A stretch of 11,592 nucleotides of DNA, from assembly GCA_902826505.1 (NCBI GenBank), contig CADEFG010000082.1, positions 1-11,592 of the forward strand. The letters are read 5' to 3'. Under the pieces are notes generated by a model, which saw only the letters and a list, made by a program, of their open reading frames with translations, did not search any database and had not been told where the DNA came from. The stretch comes from an uncultured Acidobacteriota bacterium (GTDB taxonomy: Bacteria > Acidobacteriota > Blastocatellia > Pyrinomonadales > Pyrinomonadaceae). Shown piece by piece: positions 1-7,029 of the stretch. Position 1 is the first letter of the stretch. The number at the start of each line of letters is the position of its first letter. The position numbers and the translations under genes were made by a program.

Positions 1-1438
1 CGTCGCGTCGAGCGGACAATATCAATTCGGCAGACAGCGTTTTAACGATCAGACGTTTACCGGATTCGGCGCGGTGCTGCCGTTCACGCTTCCTATTTCC
101 AAAGATTTTCAATACGCTTCGGCAACGCAGGGCAACTTTTCGATCGAGCGGCAATTGACGAAAAATATGTCTCTGTCGGCTTCGTATATTTATGTCGGCG
201 CGCATCATCTTCCGCATCCGACGGATTTGAATACGCCGAACACGGCATTGCAAATTCAAAACTTCCAGCGCTATTCGGGCGGCAGATTGCCGTCGAGCAC
301 GCAGGAAGCCGTGGCGCTTTCGATTCCGACGACCTGTCCGGCAGCTCCGGTCGGTTTGCCGACACCGATGCAATGTATGCGCGGCGCGACCATTCTCGCG
401 CCCGGAACTCCTTTGCAGCCAGGCGATTTGTTCCCGAACTTTACGATCGGTCCGGCAGGAACACCGCTTAATCAGCTTTATGCCTTGATTCTTCCCGGAA
501 TGATCGCCGCGCCCGTTTCGAATTTAGGAAACCGCGTGATTGCCCCGGCAATCGCCAACTTCTTCCGTCCGAACGCGCCGAATTATTTTCTTGCGACCGC
601 GCTTTCAGGCGGCGCGATTTCAAAAGCCGTTTTGGACTCGCAGTTGGCGGGAACTCTGAGAACTCCGGGTTTGATTTCGCCGTTCGGTTCGGTCAACGCG
701 CAGGTTTCGGACGGCAATTCGAGCTACAACGCTTTAAATGTTGAAGTGAAACGTCGTTTTGCGAATAACTTTACGTTTTTGGCAAGCTACACGTGGTCGC
801 ATTCGATTGACGATTCTTCCGATCTGCAAACCTTGCTGATCGCGCAGGACGTTAATAACTTCAAAGCGGAAAAGGCGAATTCATTGTTTGACCAACGGCA
901 TCGTTTTGTCTTCAGCGGGCTGGTTTCTTCGCCTGACGCGTGGCGGTCGGGCAGCGGCTGGCAGAAATTCCTTTCGGATTTTACGATCGCTCCGATCATC
1001 GAACTTTCGTCAGGTCGTCCGTTTAATATCATCACCAATGTCGATGCAAACAATGACCAGTCGACCCAAACCGACCGCCCGAGCGTTAATTCGGACGGCA
1101 CGCTTTGCGTTCCCGGAACAACCGGCTGCAGCACGCCGCTGATTACCAACGGACAATTTTCAACCGGAAACTTGGGACGCAATATGGGACTGACGCATTC
1201 CTATGCTTCGGTCGATCTGCGGATTTCGCGGGCGATCCGGTTCGGCGAACGCATTCGGCTTGATCTGATCGCGGAAGGTTTCAATATCTTCAATCGGTTC
1301 AACGAAGGTTCGGCGACACCGCTCTTTACCGATGTCAACGCCTTTGGACAACGCGCCGGCAACGGTCGTTATTACAGCCGCTCGACGGCGGCGTATGATC
1401 CGCGTCAATTCCAGTTTGGAGCAAAATTCAGCTTCTAA
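1..1438 (+). CDS. TonB-dependent receptor, Oar-like outer-membrane barrel (3' part, 5' end outside window)
   Basis: This is the C-terminal 478 residues of a large outer-membrane protein; the reading frame is open from base 2 and the start lies upstream. The visible part is the beta-barrel: alternating polar and hydrophobic strands rich in aromatic residues, such as SLSASYIYVG and FTFLASYTWSHSIDDSSD, then the FDQRHRFVFSG segment. The end carries the LIAEGFNIFNRFN strand that is typical of TonB-dependent receptors with an N-terminal carboxypeptidase-regulatory-like domain in Acidobacteria (Oar-like). The last residue is Phe (GAKFSF), the usual recognition signal for the BAM assembly machinery. 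Two Cys-containing loops (TTCPAAP...MQCMRG, and LCVPGTTGCST) could form disulfides on the periplasmic or outer face. The plug and the regulatory domain are not in the window, so the substrate cannot be assigned. A strong terminator follows directly. Confidence 0.88.
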   Translation, partial: VASSGQYQFGRQRFNDQTFTGFGAVLPFTLPISKDFQYASATQGNFSIERQLTKNMSLSASYIYVGAHHLPHPTDLNTPNTALQIQNFQRYSGGRLPSSTQEAVALSIPTTCPAAPVGLPTPMQCMRGATILAPGTPLQPGDLFPNFTIGPAGTPLNQLYALILPGMIAAPVSNLGNRVIAPAIANFFRPNAPNYFLATALSGGAISKAVLDSQLAGTLRTPGLISPFGSVNAQVSDGNSSYNALNVEVKRRFANNFTFLASYTWSHSIDDSSDLQTLLIAQDVNNFKAEKANSLFDQRHRFVFSGLVSSPDAWRSGSGWQKFLSDFTIAPIIELSSGRPFNIITNVDANNDQSTQTDRPSVNSDGTLCVPGTTGCSTPLITNGQFSTGNLGRNMGLTHSYASVDLRISRAIRFGERIRLDLIAEGFNIFNRFNEGSATPLFTDVNAFGQRAGNGRYYSRSTAAYDPRQFQFGAKFSF

Positions 1439-1453
1439 CTTTTCGTGTGTCAC

Positions 1454-1502
1454 TGGAAGCATACCTTTGCCGATTCGGCAAAGGTATGCTTCCAATTTTT
1501 TT
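1454..1502 (+). terminator. Perfect 19-bp hairpin plus T-run: rho-independent terminator
   Basis: Arms 1454-1472 and 1476-1494 are perfectly complementary over 19 bp with a three-base loop. Two A and then seven T (1496-1502) follow. It begins 15 bases after the receptor's stop codon and would end that transcript. The arm is unusually long and perfect for a plain terminator, so it could also be a repetitive palindromic element that serves as one. Because the arms are symmetric it could also end transcripts of the minus-strand fragment that stops at 1543, although the T-run is clear only in the plus direction. Confidence 0.85.
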
Positions 1503-1542
1503 AAAGTTAAAATCTTTGCCATTTTAAAATAAGTAGGAAATG

Positions 1543-1965
1543 CTATTTACTTCGGTTTTTTCCCGCTTTTCCCATTTTTCTAGTGTCAAATATTATCTGA
1601 GCTACATCTCTCCTACCTAAATAGCTGGGTTTGTCTAGAAATTTTGCCACTCTTTTTGCTGAAACAAATTCTTCTTGTTCTTTAAGTTTATAAACCGCAG
1701 ATTTTATTTCCTGTTCCAATTCATTTCGTCTGGTTTCGCAGACTAGTTTTTGGTATTCGTTATAGTTTGATTTGATCTTATCTCTTATGTCAGGAAAAGC
1801 TCTTACTATTACTGCTTTGTCATAACCAATTTCCCGACATACCTCAGTCATTGGTAATGGTAGGTGCATATTAATATATTTTTTTAATCTCGATTTTATT
1901 CGCTTGTGGTCAAATACTCTTGGAGGCGGACGAGGAGGTTTCTTATCAATTCCTAACCAGGGCAC
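1543..1965 (-). pseudogene. C-terminal fragment of a TniQ/TnsD-like transposition protein (140 codons)
   Basis: The fragment carries the two-part C-terminal module I associate with TniQ-family proteins, the target-site selectors of Tn7-like transposons. First comes a helix-turn-helix-like stretch, TEVCREIGYDKAVIVRAFPD followed by IRDKIKSNYNEY (residues about 40-72), which matches the family pattern 'evarrLGY...l...FPel...I..rY..Y'. Next comes EEFVSAKRVAKFLDKPSYLGR (about 97-118), which matches '..PS.rRVa.lL.kPg.Lr'. The zinc-binding N-terminal TniQ domain is missing. The only usable start is a GTG at 1965 without a convincing ribosome site, and the open frame begins just upstream at 1989. The stretch is visibly more AT-rich than its neighbours, with AT-ending codons, which points to a foreign origin. 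I read it as a truncated remnant. A small stand-alone DNA-binding protein is possible. The family call rests on remembered motif patterns, not on a search. Confidence 0.55.
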
Positions 1966-2135
1966 GGCTCCGGGAAAGAGAAAATTATCCTAACTCAAGT
2001 TCAAACTATTTATTCCTCAGCGAACGCGGTCTGATGACCAGGCAATCGGTCAACTATCCGGTCGAACAGACCGGCAACCGCGCGAAACTGAATTTCAAGG
2101 TCAATCCGCATATGCTGTGGCATTCGACCGGCTGA
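1962..2135 (+). pseudogene. Tyrosine recombinase (FimB/XerC-type integrase) remnant, catalytically dead
   Basis: The frame encodes RLRERENYPNS, then YLFLSERGLMTRQSV (residues centred near 2010-2055), then FKVNPHMLWHSTG before a TGA at 2133. This is the catalytic-domain core of FimB/FimE-like integrases: '..WLRER......LFlSeRG.mtR......', then box II 'HPHMLRHs.G'. The essential box II arginine is a tryptophan here (TGG at 2118-2120, one C-to-T change from CGG). A stop falls where the family continues with an aromatic residue or Cys and then the helices that carry the last His and the Tyr nucleophile. The N-terminal domain and the first catalytic Arg are also absent. The fragment's upstream edge coincides with the start of the minus-strand TniQ-like fragment, which suggests a rearrangement joined two mobile-element pieces. 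It cannot be functional. Confidence 0.8.
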
Positions 2136-2182
2136 GTTTTTGTTTGGAATAAATAAAAATTATCAAGAATAAGACCGAAAAA

Positions 2183-2211
2183 TTGCGTATATAAATCAAG
2201 TTATCTATACT
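2183..2211 (+). promoter_or_regulatory. Sigma-70-like promoter for the GAF-GAF-AAA+ activator gene
   Basis: TTGCGT (2183-2188) and TATACT (2206-2211) are separated by 17 bases, the optimal spacing. A start near 2218 would give a leader of about 65 bases before the ATG at 2285. The 149 bases between the integrase remnant and this gene hold no other gene that I can see. The region is AT-rich, as expected for a promoter. Confidence 0.55.
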
Positions 2212-2284
2212 TAGGCAGTTTTCGGGATAATCCGAGCCTTAACGCCCGGAAAAATTCCGAATCTATAAAAATACATTTTGGCGA

Positions 2285-4369
2285 ATGGCGCAAAACTTAT
2301 CTGAAAAACGAATCGGAACGCCGCCGGATGAACGCCACAATCGGGCGCAATTGCTGCTTGAAATCAACAACGCGGTGGTTTCCATCCTCGATTTGCGCGA
2401 GCTATTAAAAGCCGTTTCGATTTGCCTGCGCCAAATAATCAATCACGATTACGCCGCGCTGCTCCTTTACGACCCGGTGACGCAAAAGCTGCGTGCCCAC
2501 GCTCTGGATTTTCAAGATCACAGCGAAGCCCTCACGGAAGGTGTCTCGTTTCCGATCGAAGGCACGCCTTCGGGGCTGGCTTTCAGTTCACGCCGAACCG
2601 TCATGGTAACGCCCAGCCAGCTTGACGGTTTTGCCGCCACGCCGCTTATTCAGCTGCTTCGCGCCGAAGGCGTTCGATCCGGCTGTAGTCTCCCGCTGAT
2701 CGCGCACGACCGCGTTTTGGGCGTGTTGAGTTTGATGAGCCGCCGCGAAAACACTTTCACGAAACAGGTCGCCGAACTGCTCGAAGAAGTCGCCGGTCAG
2801 ATTGCGATCGCGGTCGCAAACGCGCTCAATCATAAACAAGCCGTTCACGAGCGCGACCGTTTCGCGATGCTGCTGGAAATCGGCAACGCCGTTTCGGCGA
2901 GCCTCAGTTTTCAGGATTTACTGAAAGCCGCCTCGACGATCCTGCGCCGGCATATCAATCACGATTTCGCTTCGATGGCTATTTTCGACGAAGACAGCCA
3001 AATGTTTCGCCTTCTCGCGCTGGATAATCCGCCGGAATATCTGGAAGAAGGCGCATTGCTCCCGATGGACGGGACGCCGCTCGGTCTATCTTTCAAAACG
3101 CGGAAAGCGGTCTGGCGCGAAAAGCTCGATTTATCGGAATTTTCCTCGTCCTTTATGAAACAGGCGTATGAGCAGGGCTTACGATCCGGCTGCAGCGTTC
3201 CGCTCATCTCAGCCGACCGTGCGATCGGAGTTCTCGGCGTCGGCAGCAATCGCGAATCTTCGATCACGCAGACGGACGCCGAAACGCTTCAACACATCGC
3301 CAACCAGATCGCCGCCGCGGTCGAAAACGCGCTCCAATTTGCCGAAATCGAAAAGCTGAAAAACAAACTCGCCAGCGAAAAGCTTTACCTCGAAGAAGAA
3401 ATTCAAAGCGAATACAATTTCGCCGAAATTATCGGGCAAAGCGCGGCTCTGAAAAACGTTTTGCGGCAGGTCGAAACGGTCGCGCCGACCGATTCCTGCG
3501 TTCTGATCTGCGGCGAGACCGGCACGGGAAAAGAATTATTCGCCCGCGCAATTCACAATCTGAGCGGTCGCCGCGAACGGACACTGGTTAAGCTGAACTG
3601 CGCGGCGATTCCGACCGGATTGCTCGAATCCGAACTTTTCGGACACGAAAAAGGCGCGTTCACCGGCGCCATCGCGCAAAGAGTCGGGCGCTTTGAGCTC
3701 GCGCACAAAGGAAGTTTATTGCTCGACGAAATCGGCGATATTCCGCTCGAACTCCAGCCGAAGCTTTTAAGGGTTTTGCAGGAAAACGAATTCGAACGGC
3801 TCGGCAGTTCGCGCACGATCAAGACGGACGTTCGTTTGATCGCCGCGACCAACTGTGATTTGCAGTCGATGGTCGCGGAAAAAACGTTTCGGAGCGACCT
3901 TTATTACCGGCTGAACGTTTTTCCCGTCACGATCCCGCCGCTCAGGGAAAGACGCGAGGACATTCCGCTGCTCGCCGGCTATTTCACGATGAAACACGCC
4001 CTCCGGATGAGCAAAAGCATCGAAATGATTCCAAAAGACTCTATTTCTGCCCTCTGCGAATACGATTTCCCCGGCAACGTGCGGGAGCTTGAAAACTTTA
4101 TCGAACGAGCCGTCATTCTCACGCGCGGCAAAGAGCTCGAACTTCCGCTTTCCCAATTAAAAACGCAGCCGCCGCCGATCGCCAGCAATTTCCCGGCGAC
4201 GGATGTTCCCGAAGAATTGTCCTCGCTGGAAGAAGTCGAGAGACGCCATATCGCGGCAGTTTTAAAGCGCACAAACGGCGTAATCGGCGGCAAGGGCGGA
4301 ACCGCCGAAATCCTCGGACTGCCCGTTTCGACTTTGCGTCACCGTATGAAAAAACTCGGTCTGAAATAA
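2285..4369 (+). CDS. Sigma-54-dependent enhancer-binding protein, GAF-GAF-AAA+-Fis (FhlA-like)
   Basis: This is a complete 694-residue activator of sigma-54 RNA polymerase, almost the size of E. coli FhlA. Two GAF sensor domains (about 20-180 and 190-350) are clear tandem copies: LLLEINNAVVSILDLRELLKA matches LLEIGNAVSASLSFQDLLKA, and both contain the INHD(Y/F)A and LRSGCS/VRSGCS motifs. A helical linker (350-375) leads to the AAA+ ATPase domain. That domain has Walker A GETGTGK (410-416), the sigma-54-contacting GAFTGA loop (457-462, intact), Walker B LLLDE (D481, E482), the FRSDLYYRLNVFP arginine-finger region and the GNVRELEN sensor II. A Fis-type helix-turn-helix ends the protein (about 655-694, GGTAEILGLPVSTLRHRMKK). 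With no receiver domain it should be a one-component sensor in which ligand binding to GAF controls ATPase activity. The ligand is unknown. Upstream of ATG 2285 there is no strong ribosome site. Its likely target is the operon directly downstream. Confidence 0.93.
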   Translation: MAQNLSEKRIGTPPDERHNRAQLLLEINNAVVSILDLRELLKAVSICLRQIINHDYAALLLYDPVTQKLRAHALDFQDHSEALTEGVSFPIEGTPSGLAFSSRRTVMVTPSQLDGFAATPLIQLLRAEGVRSGCSLPLIAHDRVLGVLSLMSRRENTFTKQVAELLEEVAGQIAIAVANALNHKQAVHERDRFAMLLEIGNAVSASLSFQDLLKAASTILRRHINHDFASMAIFDEDSQMFRLLALDNPPEYLEEGALLPMDGTPLGLSFKTRKAVWREKLDLSEFSSSFMKQAYEQGLRSGCSVPLISADRAIGVLGVGSNRESSITQTDAETLQHIANQIAAAVENALQFAEIEKLKNKLASEKLYLEEEIQSEYNFAEIIGQSAALKNVLRQVETVAPTDSCVLICGETGTGKELFARAIHNLSGRRERTLVKLNCAAIPTGLLESELFGHEKGAFTGAIAQRVGRFELAHKGSLLLDEIGDIPLELQPKLLRVLQENEFERLGSSRTIKTDVRLIAATNCDLQSMVAEKTFRSDLYYRLNVFPVTIPPLRERREDIPLLAGYFTMKHALRMSKSIEMIPKDSISALCEYDFPGNVRELENFIERAVILTRGKELELPLSQLKTQPPPIASNFPATDVPEELSSLEEVERRHIAAVLKRTNGVIGGKGGTAEILGLPVSTLRHRMKKLGLK

Positions 4370-4405
4370 ACCCGGTCAAACGAAGTCCTGTACCATCAAC
4401 CGAAA

Positions 4406-4435
4406 CCGTATATGGTTTCCAAAAACCATATACGG
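4406..4435. promoter_or_regulatory. Perfect 13-bp inverted repeat; candidate enhancer (UAS) or hairpin
   Basis: Arms CCGTATATGGTTT (4406-4418) and its exact complement (4423-4435) flank a four-base loop. It lies 36 bases after the activator's stop, and its centre is about 127 bases before the -24 element and about 150 before the predicted start of the next operon. That is the normal place for a dyad bound by a Fis-type enhancer-binding protein. No T-run follows on either strand (plus side: CTGCCAAATC), so it makes a poor intrinsic terminator even though it could fold. I favour an operator or enhancer role over a terminator. This is an inference from position and symmetry. Confidence 0.5.
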
Positions 4436-4545
4436 CTGCCAAATCTTCAAATCGACGATAATTCGATTTCCACGCGGGCTTCGTTAAATATCTCTATCTC
4501 TAGTGTCTTCAACAAATAGCTATGATAACGCGTGCGGTTTTCAAG

Positions 4546-4561
4546 CTGGAATCGCGTTTGC
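4546..4561 (+). promoter_or_regulatory. Candidate sigma-54 (-24/-12) promoter
   Basis: The sequence C-TGGAATCGCGTTTGC has GG at 4548-4549 and GC at 4560-4561 separated by exactly ten bases, and it ends in TTTGC. This fits YTGGCACGNNNNTTGCW at the invariant GG and GC, the pyrimidine before TGG, the A at position 5 and the TTGC block. The CACG part is poorly matched and the base after GC is G rather than A/T. Transcription would start near 4573, only about four bases before ATG 4577, so the message would be nearly leaderless. That is the main argument against the site. Confidence 0.4.
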
Positions 4562-4576
4562 GTTTTAACAAGGGCG

Positions 4577-4879
4577 ATGAGCATTAAAATTACGCAAATT
4601 TTCGACGAACGCCGCCGCCAGACGATTCTGCGCGTCGAAGGAAAACTCTTTCTGATCGATGCCGAACTGCTGGAGCGGACGCTGCTCGAATTACGAAAGG
4701 AGGAACTCGCCGGCATTGAGATAAACCTGTCGGAAGTTTCCTTTCTCGATAATGAAAGCGCGGCGGTTTTAAGAAGGCTGCGGCGAATTGGCGCGGTCCT
4801 TACGGACATTAACTATTTTGTTCAAAAAGTTATCGAGCAAACCGAATTGTCCGTTACTAATGAGAAAAACAATCAATGA
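4577..4879 (+). CDS. STAS-like domain protein, first gene of the operon
   Basis: This 100-residue cytoplasmic protein has the strand-helix order of STAS (anti-sigma-factor antagonist-like) domains. An N-terminal strand pair (TQIFDERRRQTILRVEGKL) is followed by a helix (AELLERTLLELRKEE), the central strand IEINLSEVSFLD, a helix (NESAAVLRRLRRIG) and a short C-terminal helix (NYFVQKVIE). In SpoIIAA-type proteins the loop after this strand is D-S-S-G with a phosphorylated Ser. Here it reads D58-N59-E60-S61-A62, so a Glu sits at the phosphosite. It is therefore probably not switched by a SpoIIAB-like kinase. I chose ATG 4577 because the domain begins there; an upstream in-frame GTG (4532) would only add an unrelated tail. 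The stop overlaps the next start (ATGA at 4876-4879), which implies coupled translation. Its partner is unknown. Confidence 0.7.
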   Translation: MSIKITQIFDERRRQTILRVEGKLFLIDAELLERTLLELRKEELAGIEINLSEVSFLDNESAAVLRRLRRIGAVLTDINYFVQKVIEQTELSVTNEKNNQ

Positions 4880-5334
4880 CTAAAACACTACAAAACCGAA
4901 TCGCCGACGACGCGACAAGAGTTTTCAGTTACCGGAATTCGAGCGAGGTCTTCGAGCTGATCGTCGCTTTCGAAAATTGCACCCTGCCGCCGGAGAAATG
5001 GACTCGCGCCGCTTTTCTGACAGTTATTTTCTGGTATGTATATATGAACCCGCTGCCGGAGGCGCGGCGGCTCATTCGCGACGGTTTGCGGCGCTATATC
5101 TTTGAACACTGCGGCACAGCCACCGGCGGAAGCGAATACCGGGTTTCGACTCTGTTCACGGTCAGAAAGGCGAGCGATTATCTAAACCCAAATAAGGGAA
5201 AGGATTTTTTCGTTGAGCTTGTGAATCGATTTCTTCTCGGTTTGAGCGATGAAGAAGCGGCGCCGAAACCTCGAAAGAAACGTTTTACGCCACCGGTTCG
5301 GAACGAGCGCGAGGCAAAAATACGCGCGTATTAA
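4876..5334 (+). CDS. Uncharacterised 152-residue protein with an altered 'WTHAAHL' motif
   Basis: A soluble, mostly helical protein of unknown function. Residues 32-50 (FENCTLPPEKWTRAAFLTV), the segment PEARRLIRDGLRRY (61-74) and the segment around SEYRVSTL (86-93) resemble a conserved bacterial hypothetical family. As I remember it, that family reads 'F..C.LP...WTHaaHL.va.wyl', then 'lR.gI..yN', then 'GYHeT.T'. If so, the three conserved His are Arg44, Phe47 and Arg89 here, so any metal site built from them would be lost. The C-terminus (from about 128) is a basic, probably disordered tail (PKPRKKRF...). Its ATG overlaps the stop of the STAS gene. A gap of 75 bases with a good ribosome site precedes the monooxygenase. 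No function is assigned. Confidence 0.75.
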   Translation: MTKTLQNRIADDATRVFSYRNSSEVFELIVAFENCTLPPEKWTRAAFLTVIFWYVYMNPLPEARRLIRDGLRRYIFEHCGTATGGSEYRVSTLFTVRKASDYLNPNKGKDFFVELVNRFLLGLSDEEAAPKPRKKRFTPPVRNEREAKIRAY

Positions 5335-5380
5335 CGATTGGAGACGAATCGGCGCGCATTTATAAAGGCAAAAATTAATA

Positions 5381-5402
5381 GGAAGGATATTTTTATGAGG
5401 AG
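5381..5402 (+). promoter_or_regulatory. Two consecutive ribosome-binding sites before the monooxygenase
   Basis: GGAAGG (5381-5386) lies eight bases before ATG 5395, and GAGGAG (5397-5402) lies seven bases before ATG 5410. Both ATGs are in the same frame, and the second site is formed by the first codons of the longer form. GAGGAG is the stronger match, and it places the FAD-binding strand (TDVIIVGAGPTG) at the usual distance from the N-terminus, so 5410 is preferred. Confidence 0.6.
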
Positions 5403-5409
5403 TGAATTT

Positions 5410-7029
5410 ATGAAAACTGCTATTAAAACTGATGTGATTATCGTCGGCGCGGGTCCGACCGGGCTCAGCCTGGCGTGTCAGCTTATTCGATACGGCGTCG
5501 ATTTCGTCGTCGTCGAGAAAAAAGAAGGCGTCACCGCGTTTTCCAAAGCGCTCGGGGTGCACGCGCGCACACTGGAAATCTACGAACAGCTCGGACTCGC
5601 CGAACGCGCCGTCGCCGAGGGCACGATCGCCGCGAAAGCCCGATTTATCGAAGGCGGCGAGATTCGCGGCGAAGTCGATCTGGCTTCCGTCGGGAAGGGG
5701 TTGAGCGCGTACCCGTACATGCTCGTTCTCGAACAAAGCAAAAACGAGCAGCTGCTCTACGATTACGTGCTGGCGCACGGCAAAGACGTTGCTTGGCAAT
5801 CGGAACTCGCGACGCTGACTCAGGACGAAGCTGGCGTCGTCGTCGAAATAAAATCGGCGGCGGGCGAAACGCGGACGATCGAGGCGAAATATCTGGTCGC
5901 TTGCGACGGCGCGAAAAGCCCGGTGCGTCACCTGCTCGATCTAAAATTCGAAGGCAGCACGTTCGAGCGGATGTTTTACGTCGCCGACGCGCGCGTCGAG
6001 TGGGAATTTTCGCACGATGCGCTGCAGGTCTGTCTCGCGAAGCATTCGATCGTCGCGTTCTTCCCGATGCCCGGCGAAAACCGCTATCGGATCTTAGGTT
6101 CGTTTCCGGAAGAATTCGCCAAAAACGAGGGCGAAATTCTCTACGAAGAAATCGAATCGCGCATCAAATCGGAAGCGGGGCTCGAACTTGATATTTCCGA
6201 TGTCAGATGGTTTTCGACCTACAAGGTGCACACGCGCCACGTCGAAAATTTCCGAAAGGGAAGATGTTTTCTCGCCGGCGATTCGGCGCACGTGCACACG
6301 CCCGCCGGCGGGCAGGGCATGAACACCGGCATTCAGGACGCATACAATCTGGCATGGAAATTAGCCTTCGTTTTGCAGGGCAAAGCGGGCGAGAAAATAC
6401 TCGATACCTACAACGCCGAGCGGCTCGAAAACGCCGAAAATCTTTTGAACTCGACCGATCGGATGTTCAATTTTCTGGCGGGCGAGGATTGGTTCATGAA
6501 TCTCATCCGGCTGCACCTTTTCCCGCAGCTCGCCGGTCGCGCGCTCGGCATCGAAAGAGTGCGCAAAGATTTTTTTAAACGAATCTCGCAAATCGGTATC
6601 AATTACCGCCGCCACGCTTTGAGCCGGCACGACGGCGACGGCGATTTCGCGGTCAAAGCCGGCGACCGGATGCCTTATTTTCCGGCTGACGGCGCAAGCG
6701 TTTACGACTGTTTGCGCGAACCAAAATTCCATCTGCTTATGTTCTCTGACGGGGCGAGCGATTACCGCTCGGTGCGCGCCGAAATCGAAAGCGAATACGC
6801 CGATTCGGTCGCTTGCCACGTCGTTCCGCTTTATTCGACGGTCGCGGAAATTTTCGGCACAAACCGCCCTTTCAGTGTTTTGCTCAGACCGGACAATTAT
6901 ATCGGGTTCATCTCCGCCGAAAATTCGCCGGACGAGCTGCGCGATTATCTGATCGAGTTTGTCGGATATGCGGAAAACCAAAGCCGGATTACGGAACGTA
7001 AAACACTTCGGGATTTTGTCGGAGTATGA
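5410..7029 (+). CDS. FAD-dependent aromatic monooxygenase (PheA/TfdB family)
   Basis: A group A flavoprotein hydroxylase of 539 residues, about the length of the pentachlorophenol and phenol hydroxylase type. These enzymes use NAD(P)H and O2 to add one oxygen to an aromatic or other activated substrate. All three FAD motifs are present: the dinucleotide fold IIVGAGPTG (GxGxxG at 13-18), the DG motif ACDGAKSPVR (D166, G167), which binds FAD and NAD(P)H, and the GD motif GDSAHVHTPAGGQGMN (from 290) followed by TGIQDAYNLAWKLA. Residues after about 410 form the thioredoxin-like C-terminal domain of the family (DRMPYFPADGASVYDCL, FHLLMFSDG, then the strand PFSVLLRPDNYIGF). No signal peptide or membrane segment is present. 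The substrate cannot be told from sequence. It is the only recognisable enzyme of the operon, between a small soluble protein and three membrane proteins. Its stop overlaps the next start (ATGA, 7026-7029). A longer start at ATG 5395 is possible. Confidence 0.92.
   Translation: MKTAIKTDVIIVGAGPTGLSLACQLIRYGVDFVVVEKKEGVTAFSKALGVHARTLEIYEQLGLAERAVAEGTIAAKARFIEGGEIRGEVDLASVGKGLSAYPYMLVLEQSKNEQLLYDYVLAHGKDVAWQSELATLTQDEAGVVVEIKSAAGETRTIEAKYLVACDGAKSPVRHLLDLKFEGSTFERMFYVADARVEWEFSHDALQVCLAKHSIVAFFPMPGENRYRILGSFPEEFAKNEGEILYEEIESRIKSEAGLELDISDVRWFSTYKVHTRHVENFRKGRCFLAGDSAHVHTPAGGQGMNTGIQDAYNLAWKLAFVLQGKAGEKILDTYNAERLENAENLLNSTDRMFNFLAGEDWFMNLIRLHLFPQLAGRALGIERVRKDFFKRISQIGINYRRHALSRHDGDGDFAVKAGDRMPYFPADGASVYDCLREPKFHLLMFSDGASDYRSVRAEIESEYADSVACHVVPLYSTVAEIFGTNRPFSVLLRPDNYIGFISAENSPDELRDYLIEFVGYAENQSRITERKTLRDFVGV

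Noticed and set aside
787..1182. Long minus-strand open frame inside the TonB receptor region
   Set aside because: It is antisense to clear beta-barrel coding sequence, has no recognisable motifs and no promoter or ribosome site.
4406..4435. The palindrome as the intrinsic terminator of the activator gene
   Set aside because: No run of T follows on either strand, and its position suits an enhancer better. A hairpin role in RNA stability remains possible.
4532..4576. Longer STAS-like protein from GTG 4532
   Set aside because: The added 15 residues do not belong to the domain, and that start would lie upstream of the sigma-54-like element.
5339..5353. A second GG-N10-GC (sigma-54-like) element upstream of the monooxygenase
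   Set aside because: Only TGG and GC fit; the -12 region lacks TT and the CACG block is absent, so it is likely chance.
5182..5931. 249-codon minus-strand open frame opposite the monooxygenase start
   Set aside because: The plus strand encodes the FAD-binding fold here. The antisense product is low-complexity in Arg/Phe, as expected from the complement of this codon use.
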